64,000 nt of DNA, taken from contig BROI01000012.1 in assembly GCA_027923505.1 (NCBI GenBank), positions 248,001 to 312,000 on the forward strand, given 5' to 3'. The notes below the pieces were generated by a model that saw only the letters and a list, made by a program, of their open reading frames with translations, had not been told where the DNA came from and ran no database searches. The translations under genes and the position numbers were made by a program. The DNA is from Mayamaea pseudoterrestris (Eukaryota; Bacillariophyta; Bacillariophyceae; Sellaphorales; Sellaphoraceae). This document shows, piece after piece, positions 29,036 to 36,638 of the stretch. The number at the start of each line of letters is the position of its first letter. Position 1 is the stretch's first letter.

Positions 29036-29905
29036 TCAAATCTCTATCCGGGTCGACACAAATGACTCAGTCGACGACGACATCTCGGTTGACGATGTAA
29101 CATCTTCATCTTTGAGTGCCCGGATGGTAGCGCGAAAGTCATTCAAGTCCAGCTCCTTTCCAAATACTTCGTCACACGCAAATCGCAGCTTACCGCGCTT
29201 GAATATAAGGATCCCACCTTGCAACCGCGCATCCCCCTTACCGTTAAATTGGTTGCATAAACCCTTGCTCGCCCACCGGCTGCGGGCCCTGAAAGCTTGC
29301 TTGACAGCATTGATAATGCAGAGCTTGCGATCGCCCATCGCTTTATAGATGCTCCACTTGTTGTCCACGTACAATGGAAAGTGAAAATAGTTGTCATAAA
29401 AGTTGAGAAGACTTTGTTCTTGCCCTGAACTTTCCTTGACAATGCCCCAAAAGTTGACGCCTCGCATGAGATCGTCCTTTGAGGCTGCCAGCTCGGATAG
29501 TTGGAGACCGTGCTCCCTTACTTGCACGCATCCAGGGTGCCGAACGGCAAACACAATGGAAATGTCGGACTTTTTATCATTCTTGTGCAACGCCTGACGC
29601 TCCTTCTTCAATGCGGACTTCATTGACATGGCCGGTTTTTGGTTAACGACGCCAAAGGTACAGTTCAGTGGCACGAGCTGAATCTTGGGCATCTTGTCGA
29701 CATTTTCTCGCAAGCTTTGGCTGAGCCAGAGGCTGCGAGGTACGTCTGCGTCGACGGAGAATTCTTCGGTTGTGCTGGCCGTCGCAGCTGATTGCTGATC
29801 CCATGAGCCTGATTTCTTAACTGATGTCGGAATGCTCATGTTTGATTTAGCAAAAGGCGTGGCTCTAGTTTTGTTGTTGGCGTCGGAAACGGACGAAACT
29901 CTCAT
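29036..29905 (-). CDS. PRXL2-like (AhpC/TSA-type) thioredoxin-fold protein
   Basis: 289 residues from the ATG at 29905. After a Ser/Thr-rich leader of about 80 residues the thioredoxin-like domain runs from ISIVFAVRHPGCVQVREHGL (Cys at about 126) through FWGIVKESSGQEQSLLNFYD and FPLYVDNKWSIYKAMGDRK to QGGILIFKRGKLRFACDE. This is the pattern of the PRXL2 / prostamide synthase group. Those proteins usually have a CxxC at the helix start; here the second Cys is Val (GCVQVRE), leaving a single candidate peroxidatic Cys. No targeting signal. Possible peroxide- or lipid-peroxide reducing role with an outside resolving thiol, by family analogy only. Confidence 0.75.
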   Translation of the reverse strand: MRVSSVSDANNKTRATPFAKSNMSIPTSVKKSGSWDQQSAATASTTEEFSVDADVPRSLWLSQSLRENVDKMPKIQLVPLNCTFGVVNQKPAMSMKSALKKERQALHKNDKKSDISIVFAVRHPGCVQVREHGLQLSELAASKDDLMRGVNFWGIVKESSGQEQSLLNFYDNYFHFPLYVDNKWSIYKAMGDRKLCIINAVKQAFRARSRWASKGLCNQFNGKGDARLQGGILIFKRGKLRFACDEVFGKELDLNDFRATIRALKDEDVTSSTEMSSSTESFVSTRIEI

Positions 29906-30489
29906 GTTTGCTGATCGAGAACGAAGGAAGTCTCTACTTGCGAAGATCACAACTCCAAAGTCCGAATGAGTAGGAGCGGGTGTGAGAGGCCAACAAAGAT
30001 TATGATGAATGAAGCAGCGTCGGATCTATGGCTTGTCAAGAGTCAAGATGGATGAACAAGAAGGAACAAGCTTGGCATGCAACGCAAGCTTCGATCGCGT
30101 TCCCATCACTCACGTCAGCCATTTCAATGCATGTCGCAGCGCAAATGAAAGCTAATTTTCTCGCAACGACGTTTCTCATGCCTTGCGGGTCTCGACTTTG
30201 CGGCAGCACGGCTAAATCTTTCGACAAGTCACGTTCGTAAACGCGATCCACTCCATCGCTCATTCGAACGATGATTTCACGAGAGCCAAGAAACCCTTGA
30301 CGAGCGGCAAAACTTTGCATCAAGAGTAACTTGATAGAGTAGACAGCTGAGAGTAGCAGTTTGTTTCAGGTCGACTCGTCGAGCAGCTGCGCAAGTAAAA
30401 GTTTGCTGGGCAGTCAACCAAAATTCTTGCTTCCGTCTAATTTTGTCGACTTTTCTCGCAACACTTTGATACAATCAACCAACGATAGA
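29906..30489. other. Intergenic between divergent genes
   Basis: Upstream of the PRXL2-like gene (-) and the cystine-knot/inhibitor gene (+). Short frames on both strands (for example 30036-30323) show no coding features. The last 100 bp before 30490 is the leader of the + gene. Confidence 0.4.
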
Positions 30490-30990
30490 ATGGTTTCTCG
30501 ATTCATACAGTCACTCTTTCTTCTGCTACTCGCCCTTTTTGCTGGCTCGGCAGTTGTCTCTGCTGCTGAGCCTGCGCAAGGGCAATGCCAAACGTTCGGT
30601 CTAACTTGCTCGACGACGAGCGACTGCTGCTTTGGCCCCTGCCGGCAAGGAACGTGTCGACGATGCGTCAAGCGAAACAAGGCCTGCGAATCAGATGATG
30701 ATTGCTGCGGACGCAAGATATGTGGGGCGAGTAACGTTTGCGTCAGGAATACGCAAAAGAGTGATCCGGACGCGGCAATTGCCGACAATGAAACGTTACC
30801 CACATCCTGGCCAGAGGCACTTGGCAAGACGGGAGAAGAAGCCAAAACCATGATACTGACTACAGACTCTACTTTGAATGTGGAAATCATTCCGTTTGAT
30901 GTCTTTGTGACTGCTGACTGGTTCAAAGATCGCGTCCGTGTGCGTGTCGACGACAAAGGAATCGTAACTGAAGTCCCAGAAATTGGTTAG
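30490..30990 (+). CDS. Secreted protein: two cystine-knot-like modules plus potato inhibitor I domain
   Basis: 166 residues from the ATG at 30490, where a signal peptide begins (FIQSLFLLLLALFAGSAVVSA). Residues 33-56 and 59-84 are two Cys modules, C-x6-C-x5-CC-x3/4-C-x4/5-C, the spacing of inhibitor-cystine-knot (knottin) folds. After a Ser/Asp linker with a sequon (DNET), residues 106-166 match potato inhibitor type I (MEROPS I13; eglin/CI-2): SWPEALGKTGEEAKTMIL, NVEIIPFDVFVTADWF, DRVRVRVDDKGIVTEVPEIG, including the Trp-Pro start, the RVRV strand and the Gly end. By alignment with eglin (VTL-DLR) the reactive bond is Ala142-Asp143. A small P1 residue suggests elastase- or subtilisin-like targets. 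It should act outside the cell. The combination of domains is unusual. Confidence 0.82.
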   Translation: MVSRFIQSLFLLLLALFAGSAVVSAAEPAQGQCQTFGLTCSTTSDCCFGPCRQGTCRRCVKRNKACESDDDCCGRKICGASNVCVRNTQKSDPDAAIADNETLPTSWPEALGKTGEEAKTMILTTDSTLNVEIIPFDVFVTADWFKDRVRVRVDDKGIVTEVPEIG

Positions 30991-31719
30991 ATTACGTTAT
31001 GAAGTGCGTCATGCTAGCAAATTACATATGTACTTATATATGTATAATGAATGACTATCTTAAGGTCGCAGATACTTTATTAAACCGTACTTTACAACCC
31101 TGGACCCTTGTGCCATTGTAAGATTCGCCGAGCAGTGCCCGCTTGTGCTACTGGTCTTAAACCTTGGCAAGGCCAAATGTCTATAGTCGGTTTTGTCGGA
31201 ACAAGCGCTGAAAGTCGCCTTTACTACAATACCTGTCTTTGTCGTGAAACTGCCGACACAAGTACAGTAACAGCTACAACTGTCACCTTACCGGTAGTCA
31301 TCGATCGGAATCACTGGTAAATATTTCATTTATCAAATAAGACGACACGATTGCCAACACAATGTAGTTGAAAAGGTACACTTTTAGCTCAAGTAAGTAG
31401 TATATAGAGGTAGTTGATGATAACAGTATCCAGATAAATATTGCAGTAGGCTACCTTTCCGTAGCTAAGACGTCAGCAGGTTCGGAATTCACCAATTGAG
31501 CGAGGCATGCGCCATGAGTCACTCGACGTGCGCGATCTCACTTATGCCTTCATCTCCAAAGATACGTTCTGGGATTAGTTTACTTATGCTCACGCCGGCT
31601 CGCCGCAAGCGATGCGGTCATTCCACGAGTCGAATTCTCATGGAAGCTTTCCTCACAAATTGATCGCCCATCACCCATCACCCATCATCGATAATAGCAC
31701 CTCTCTCTTCGACTCTACC
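30991..31719. other. Intergenic, about 0.7 kb
   Basis: Between two cysteine-rich protein genes on the same strand. Contains TACCGGTA at 31289-31296. A small frame at 31108-31320 has no supporting feature. Probably holds the promoter of the next gene. Confidence 0.4.
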
Positions 31720-32604
31720 ATGAAGATTCCTTGCTTGCTCCTTCTCCTCAACCTCCATGGCTCAGTCAGCAGCAACCTTAATTTGCCTCGCTTTCTGCAA
31801 TCTGAAGGAGGAACCAAGGACAAGGTAATTTCTGACGCTCCTTCCGACACTCCCTCCGCCTCGCCAACCGCGTTTTGCGTGCCAACCTACTCCGCCTGCA
31901 GCAACGCCACGGACGCTGATCCTTGCTGCGGAGAAAACAATGGCTGCTTGTTTGATGGTAACGACGGAGAAGGATTCGTTTGTCGCCCATACTGCACGCC
32001 GCGTTACGACACATGCAGCGCCGGAACAAACTGCTGCGGCAGCATGGTCTGCATGGAAGGTGTTTGCGACTATGAACCAGTCTGCGTGCGTCCCGGCGAT
32101 AACTGCACGTCGGATGTTGATGCGTCTGCCTTGCCGTGCTGCTGGCGACAGGAGTGCATTGAGGGAACGTGCCAAGCGCCACTGACGTGTCGCAAGAGAA
32201 ACGAGACTTGCGGATTGGAGGGACAGTTGGATTGCTGCGACGGCAAGATTTGCATTCAAGGTCGCTGCGAGGTTGAAACGAGATGCCGCCGCCTCGATAC
32301 GTGGTGCGATGCGACTGCCGCGAGTAACTCGAGCTTGGCGTGCTGCAACAATTTGGTATGTGATGATTCCGGTGACGTGCCAACCTGTACGACCCGCGCA
32401 CAATTGGCCCAACAGAATACAACGGCTGCAGAAGATGAAGAAGCTACGGCCCAACAGAATGCAACGGCCGTGGACGAGGAAGAAGCTACGGCCCAACAGA
32501 ATACAACGGCGGATGAAGGTGAAAAGGTTACAGTGGACGAAGAAACTGTTGCTGAATCAGACAAGAACACAACGTCGAACAAGAAGGTTGAGGGTGAAGA
32601 GTAA
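31720..32604 (+). CDS. Secreted protein with five tandem cystine-knot-like modules
   Basis: 294 residues from the ATG at 31720 (signal peptide MKIPCLLLLLNLHGSVSS). After a Ser/Pro linker, about residues 47-220 hold five Cys modules in a row. Each starts C-x6-C, then x5 to x11, a CC pair, x4 to x5, C, x4 to x11, C. Examples of module starts: CVPTYSAC, CTPRYDTC, CVRPGDNC, CRKRNETC and CRRLDTWC. The same pattern occurs twice in the gene 730 bp upstream. The C-terminal 70 residues are an acidic Gln/Asn/Thr repeat (EEATAQQNTT, three copies) rich in sequons. No inhibitor I13 domain here. Expected to be secreted or wall-associated and disulphide-stabilised. Targets unknown. Confidence 0.78.
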   Translation: MKIPCLLLLLNLHGSVSSNLNLPRFLQSEGGTKDKVISDAPSDTPSASPTAFCVPTYSACSNATDADPCCGENNGCLFDGNDGEGFVCRPYCTPRYDTCSAGTNCCGSMVCMEGVCDYEPVCVRPGDNCTSDVDASALPCCWRQECIEGTCQAPLTCRKRNETCGLEGQLDCCDGKICIQGRCEVETRCRRLDTWCDATAASNSSLACCNNLVCDDSGDVPTCTTRAQLAQQNTTAAEDEEATAQQNATAVDEEEATAQQNTTADEGEKVTVDEETVAESDKNTTSNKKVEGEE

Positions 32605-32809
32605 AGCAGAGCCATTGAGCGCATGGGCGCTGTGGAACATGTGTAAATATTGATGCAAGGCCATACAACGATTAATAGACCTTGAAATAGGCAGATAAAT
32701 ACTTTTAGACAATTATTTTAATGGACAGTACTTGTACGTGACCATGTTGAAGTGATAAACAAGTACCTTCAACCACTCCTTCCAAACACAAAAAGAAGTG
32801 TCGATAAAA

Positions 32810-32905
32810 CTCCGAGCGTCTCTCTACGTCATTTAAATTGTTATACATTCACTTCACCTCCGAGCGTCTCTCTGCGTCATTTACAATATTATATATTCAC
32901 TTCAC
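32810..32905. repeat. 48-bp tandem duplication at the 3' end of the TRAPPC6 gene
   Basis: Two head-to-tail copies, 32810-32857 and 32858-32905, differ at only a few bases. Each begins CTCCGAGCGTCTCTCT and ends near TTCACTTCACC. The second copy includes the stop codon and last codons (…KVK stop) of the minus-strand TRAPPC6 gene, so the duplication copied its 3' end into the 3' UTR. Confidence 0.85.
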
Positions 32906-33616
32906 CTTGACATTGAAACTACACGCCGACATGCTTTGTCCATCCGCCAAAAAGTCGCAGCTCACCACACTCGGAATACCTAGATCCGCCAAGCAACCTC
33001 GAATCAATCCACACGGCAGCGCCAACCACTGCATGGCCAGGACGCGACTATTTTCTCCATCCTTGGGAAACTTTTGCAGCCACACCATGTCCAAATCCTT
33101 GATGACAAAGACGCCTCGATGATTGGTTTGCAGTTTATCAATCTGCTTGCCGTAGAGCTGCACCCACACTTCCTTGCACAAGAACTTGACCGCCTCCAGT
33201 TGCTGCGCGGCAGTCTGCTGCGCCAAATCCAAATTATTGGACACTACGTTCCACGTCTTGTGCTGCGCCAGTCGCTCCGTCAGGCGGTAGCCAATCTGGT
33301 AGCCAATCCGCTCGAGCTTGGCGGCGGACATTTCAGCGGCAAGCACGGCGCGCTGGAGTGAATCAATGGTAGAATCGGATGATGATGCTGCTGTACTATT
33401 ATGCTCGTCTTGCTTGGTGGACGCCGTCGAGTAGTGCACAAGCTCGGCGAGTAAATGCTCCATGATTTGCTGCGAAACAGTGTCGGAGTGCGATGCATTC
33501 ATGGAGGCTTGCTGCTGCGCCTGCTGGGCGAGAGTAATATTGTTTGGCATGGTTGATGCAATCACTCTTTCAATGGCTTTTGGAGAAGATTTAGATGCAG
33601 TAGTAGGAGATGACAT
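32897..33616 (-). CDS. TRAPP complex subunit, TRAPPC6/Trs33 type
   Basis: 239 residues. The C-terminal 150 residues match the Bet3/Trs33 fold: RIGYQIGYRLTERLAQHKTW, AVKFLCKEVWVQLYGKQIDK, LQTNHRGVFVIKD, the LPCGLIRGCLADLGI motif that is nearly invariant in TRAPPC6, and a final strand ACSFNVKVK. TRAPP tethers ER-derived and Golgi vesicles and acts as a GEF for Rab1/Rab11-type GTPases. The N-terminal 90 residues are Gln/Ser/Thr-rich and extend beyond yeast or human versions (about 160 residues), with ALAELVHYS-like helix elements included. Its 3' end is part of a 48-bp tandem duplication. Confidence 0.85.
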   Translation of the reverse strand: MSSPTTASKSSPKAIERVIASTMPNNITLAQQAQQQASMNASHSDTVSQQIMEHLLAELVHYSTASTKQDEHNSTAASSSDSTIDSLQRAVLAAEMSAAKLERIGYQIGYRLTERLAQHKTWNVVSNNLDLAQQTAAQQLEAVKFLCKEVWVQLYGKQIDKLQTNHRGVFVIKDLDMVWLQKFPKDGENSRVLAMQWLALPCGLIRGCLADLGIPSVVSCDFLADGQSMSACSFNVKVK

Positions 33617-33842
33617 GATTGAACGAGGAGAATAAGGAGCAGAAGGAAGACTTTCGTTTGTGCGGCCGTCATGGTGGACTTGCGCGATCGCATGTGAGTC
33701 TCATTGCGACAGAGCTACACCGTTGCGACGCTTGACGAAACGTCCTCCACCGCGCAACCGCGACGGCGCGGGTCGCCGTCATGCCTCCTTACTTCCATTC
33801 AACATTCAGTCCGCAAACCATCTCTATCTACGGTACGCCACC

Positions 33843-34931
33843 ATGTTTCGAATACGTTCATGTCACCGAATACTATCGCTCCATAACAAAAATAGATTAA
33901 GCGCTACTCGACAATACACTGCCGTCACGTCGCGACGAGCCTACAATCGACTCCAGCAGCAAGCCAAGCAACCAAATACCAAGGAGTCTGCTACAAAGAA
34001 TACGTCATCAGCAGCAAATGACGACACGACCAAGGGAGGATGGCCCAATTCGGTCCGCTACACTGGTTACGCACTTGCTTCAACCCTTGGTCCCTATTCC
34101 GTGCTGTGGCTCGTTGCCAACACGCCCAGCTTGCACGACTATTTGACGGAATCGCAGCGAGAGTGGCTGCGGAATCAGTTTGGAATTCCCGAACACGACC
34201 AAGAGAATACGCTGCTCATGAAAAACAAGGACACCCCATTGCCAATTGTGAAGAAGCTGCCAATGGAACCAACCTGGCGCGAGCGACTGATTGCGCAGGA
34301 GCAAAATGCACTGAATGACATGCAGCTTGACGTGAATGTGACAATCTACTCGAACGATGCAACTTCCGACAATACGAGTAGCAGCAGTACAGTGACGATT
34401 CAAGTGCCGGCGAGTGTGTTGGCCAAGGCGGATGAGTTGCAGAAATATCTTGCAGATGCTTTGAATGGAAACATGTCGAGTCTATCGCGGGGGAGCATTA
34501 TTGGCATTGACTTTCCCTCTCCGTCGCGGCAACAGGACGGCTCCATGACGGAAATGGATGATTCTTCGTCGGCGCTCTACAAGGACCATGACGAATCTGT
34601 AGAGAATGAGTCCACAACCTCTGCGCCAGACCCATTGTTGAAGCAAACAGCCGTTTTCTCGTCATGGCATTATGACAGTAACGCTAACAATGCTGCCAAT
34701 GCCAACACTGGAACATCTCCACTGGTGCAGCAGCAGTCGCAGTCGCTCCGCAGCAGCAGCGACAGAGAGTCCTTGATGCAGCAGTTGCAGGCCGACATAT
34801 ATGCGCTGGAGGCGGAACTGCACCAGCGCCACCACGCCAGCATGCGCGACGTTGACGACATTACCAATGAACTGCAACACAAAAAAGCCGAGCTGAGACG
34901 CCTCAAATGGGGCAAGTGGGTGCCGTGGTAG
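33843..34931 (+). CDS. Mitochondrial-looking membrane protein with C-terminal coiled coil
   Basis: 362 residues from the ATG at 33843 (MFRIRSCHRILSLHNKNRL). The N-terminus is rich in Arg, Ser and hydroxylated residues and lacks acids for the first 40 positions, as in mitochondrial presequences. One weak membrane helix (YTGYALASTLGPYSVLWLVA) near residue 73-92 is followed by SLHDYLTESQREWLRNQFG. The middle is polar and Ser-rich. The C-terminus is a coiled coil (MQQLQADIYALEAELHQR, NELQHKKAELRRLKWG). Layout suggests an inner-membrane protein with a soluble domain. Family not recognised. A possible longer start at 33660 is not favoured because the segment before 33843 lacks coding character. Confidence 0.58.
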   Translation: MFRIRSCHRILSLHNKNRLSATRQYTAVTSRRAYNRLQQQAKQPNTKESATKNTSSAANDDTTKGGWPNSVRYTGYALASTLGPYSVLWLVANTPSLHDYLTESQREWLRNQFGIPEHDQENTLLMKNKDTPLPIVKKLPMEPTWRERLIAQEQNALNDMQLDVNVTIYSNDATSDNTSSSSTVTIQVPASVLAKADELQKYLADALNGNMSSLSRGSIIGIDFPSPSRQQDGSMTEMDDSSSALYKDHDESVENESTTSAPDPLLKQTAVFSSWHYDSNANNAANANTGTSPLVQQQSQSLRSSSDRESLMQQLQADIYALEAELHQRHHASMRDVDDITNELQHKKAELRRLKWGKWVPW

Positions 34932-35137
34932 CAACGTGAGAGAGTGTAATGCGTAATTGCGAGTCAGTGCTACGTGTTTCGCTTTTCGATATCATTCGGC
35001 TCAATGTCACCGTGCAAATGGCGACGGATATGAGCGATAAATGAATTATTTTTAAGTTATGATCTCTAATATGTGCCACTATATACAATAGCTTTTTTAT
35101 GATGACAAGTGGTACTGATAGTACAGTACTGATTGTC

Positions 35138-36301
35138 TCAAGGCTTCGCCGGTCGAGGTGGTATCGAAGGACCACCCATGGCATTTATTTTGGCCTGATA
35201 ATCTTCCAGTGTCCGGAACGACGGCCCTAGCGTCCACTGCAAGTCGTCTCGAACAATGTTTCGAGACAAGAGCGGTGCGTCGCGAGTCTCGTCCTCCTCC
35301 TGATGCTCCGTTTCTCCAACAGCGCTGAATTCCGCCACTCGCTCCATTTTATACGGAACATTGTCGCGATTACCATAAATGAAGTTCATAGTATCTGGTT
35401 CAAATCCTCGATCATGAATCCAGAGAGCATTCGACCAAAGACTCAATTGATCCTTGATCAAGATTCGTTGACCCGGTATCATTTGCGAGTCAACCAGCGC
35501 TTGGCCATGCACCATGACTGCGTGAATGGCGTCTGGCGGTTCCGTTGAAGCGTAAGCGTGCAAAATCGGATCGCGTCGAAACGACCATTCCACTTCGCAG
35601 TCTGGCAGTCGTTTGAGTAAATGGCTACTGCTCTTGCTGGGCGAAAAGTTTGTATCGGCATCACGTGCAGCCGTCGCAGACTCCGACTGATTGTAGGCGC
35701 GAAAGATTGCCGGCCAACGCAAGGGTTCCTGACTGACAGCTCGCAACTGGCCTTCCACTTCTGTATCTAGGGTATATAGTATTGTATAAATGGTTTCGTC
35801 GTCATCATTGCCATTCACCAAACTTGCCGGAACAAGCTGATAGAATCGAAACCGAAATATTGCTTGCGGCGTTCCGTCAAAGTAAAAGGCGGCAAGGCGG
35901 GTATTGTTGGTTACAGGAATCATAGTGCAGTGAATATGTTCATGACCGCCTCCTTCCCGAGGGAGTTTGCCTTGCTTGCGGTCGTGCAAGACTTGATTGT
36001 AATTGTCAAAGTCGCCTTGGAATCGACTCAACAGTTCCGTCCAAAGAGGATTCAAATGGTGAAAGTCATCATTTGAGAGGTCCATGTAATGATTCAGATT
36101 ATCTGTTGCTGATGCTGACTTCGTTGTTGCGTCTGGTTCATGAAGGAAAAGTGGCGTCCGAACCCTGCATGTCGACAAAGAATTGATGTTCCGTCGGCGG
36201 GTTGGTCGTGTGCTGACTTGATGCAGTCGTGAGACGAAAGCTACAACTGCATAATTCGCAAACATCAGACAAACGATCAAGGGCTTAGTACGTCTCGCCA
36301 T
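35138..36301 (-). CDS. CpeT/CpcT-family chromophore lyase-like protein, plastid targeted
   Basis: 387 residues. The N-terminus is a signal peptide (LIVCLMFANYAVVA) then FVSRLHQ, a Phe-led junction typical of diatom plastid presequences. The mature part follows CpeT: LWTELLSRFQGDFDNYNQVL, then a His-rich loop (EGGGHEHIHCTMIPV), ARAF-like strands AAFYFDGTPQAIFRFRFYQL, LYTLDTEVEG, LPDCEVEWSFRRD, and RILIKDQLSLWSNALWIHDRGF near the end. CpeT proteins attach bilins to phycobiliproteins in cyanobacteria and cryptophytes. Diatoms lack phycobilisomes, so the role is likely different, as in plants where a homologue helps chlorophyll or carotenoid handling. Two long insertions rich in Asp/Ser are not family-typical. 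Confidence 0.75.
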   Translation of the reverse strand: MARRTKPLIVCLMFANYAVVAFVSRLHQVSTRPTRRRNINSLSTCRVRTPLFLHEPDATTKSASATDNLNHYMDLSNDDFHHLNPLWTELLSRFQGDFDNYNQVLHDRKQGKLPREGGGHEHIHCTMIPVTNNTRLAAFYFDGTPQAIFRFRFYQLVPASLVNGNDDDETIYTILYTLDTEVEGQLRAVSQEPLRWPAIFRAYNQSESATAARDADTNFSPSKSSSHLLKRLPDCEVEWSFRRDPILHAYASTEPPDAIHAVMVHGQALVDSQMIPGQRILIKDQLSLWSNALWIHDRGFEPDTMNFIYGNRDNVPYKMERVAEFSAVGETEHQEEDETRDAPLLSRNIVRDDLQWTLGPSFRTLEDYQAKINAMGGPSIPPRPAKP

Positions 36302-36638
36302 TGGAAAGTAATGGCGGATCGAGGTGCAGGAAAGTTACCAAAAGTCCATGGCCGAAATGGGCGCAAAGTTGAAGTGCAATCCTTGTTAACGCTACGACAT
36401 CACTGGCATTGGACGGGACTCGAAGCTAGCAAACGCACATATCGCGGCTTGATCATCTTATGTCGAACAAGATAAACAATTGTAAAGGCGAGCGCTACAT
36501 TGGTATTGCGTTTAAGTTTCCAAACAGGTTTCAATTATTACCGATTGGACCAGCCATTCTTTAATCGATAATGCTTCGTCAATAAAAAATCAACAACTTT
36601 GGCGCTCCAAAGGTGCACTTTATGGCCAGGATACAGAC
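36302..36638. other. Intergenic
   Basis: Between the CpeT-like gene (-) and the surface protein gene (-). AT-rich near 36520-36600. No feature recognised. Confidence 0.45.

Noticed and set aside
28740-29348. 202-codon + strand frame
   Set aside because: It overlaps the PRXL2-like gene antisense and has no recognisable features.
31762-32496. Minus-strand frames opposite the five-module cysteine-rich gene
   Set aside because: Cys-rich codons on the + strand make open antisense frames; the signal peptide and module spacing are on the + strand.
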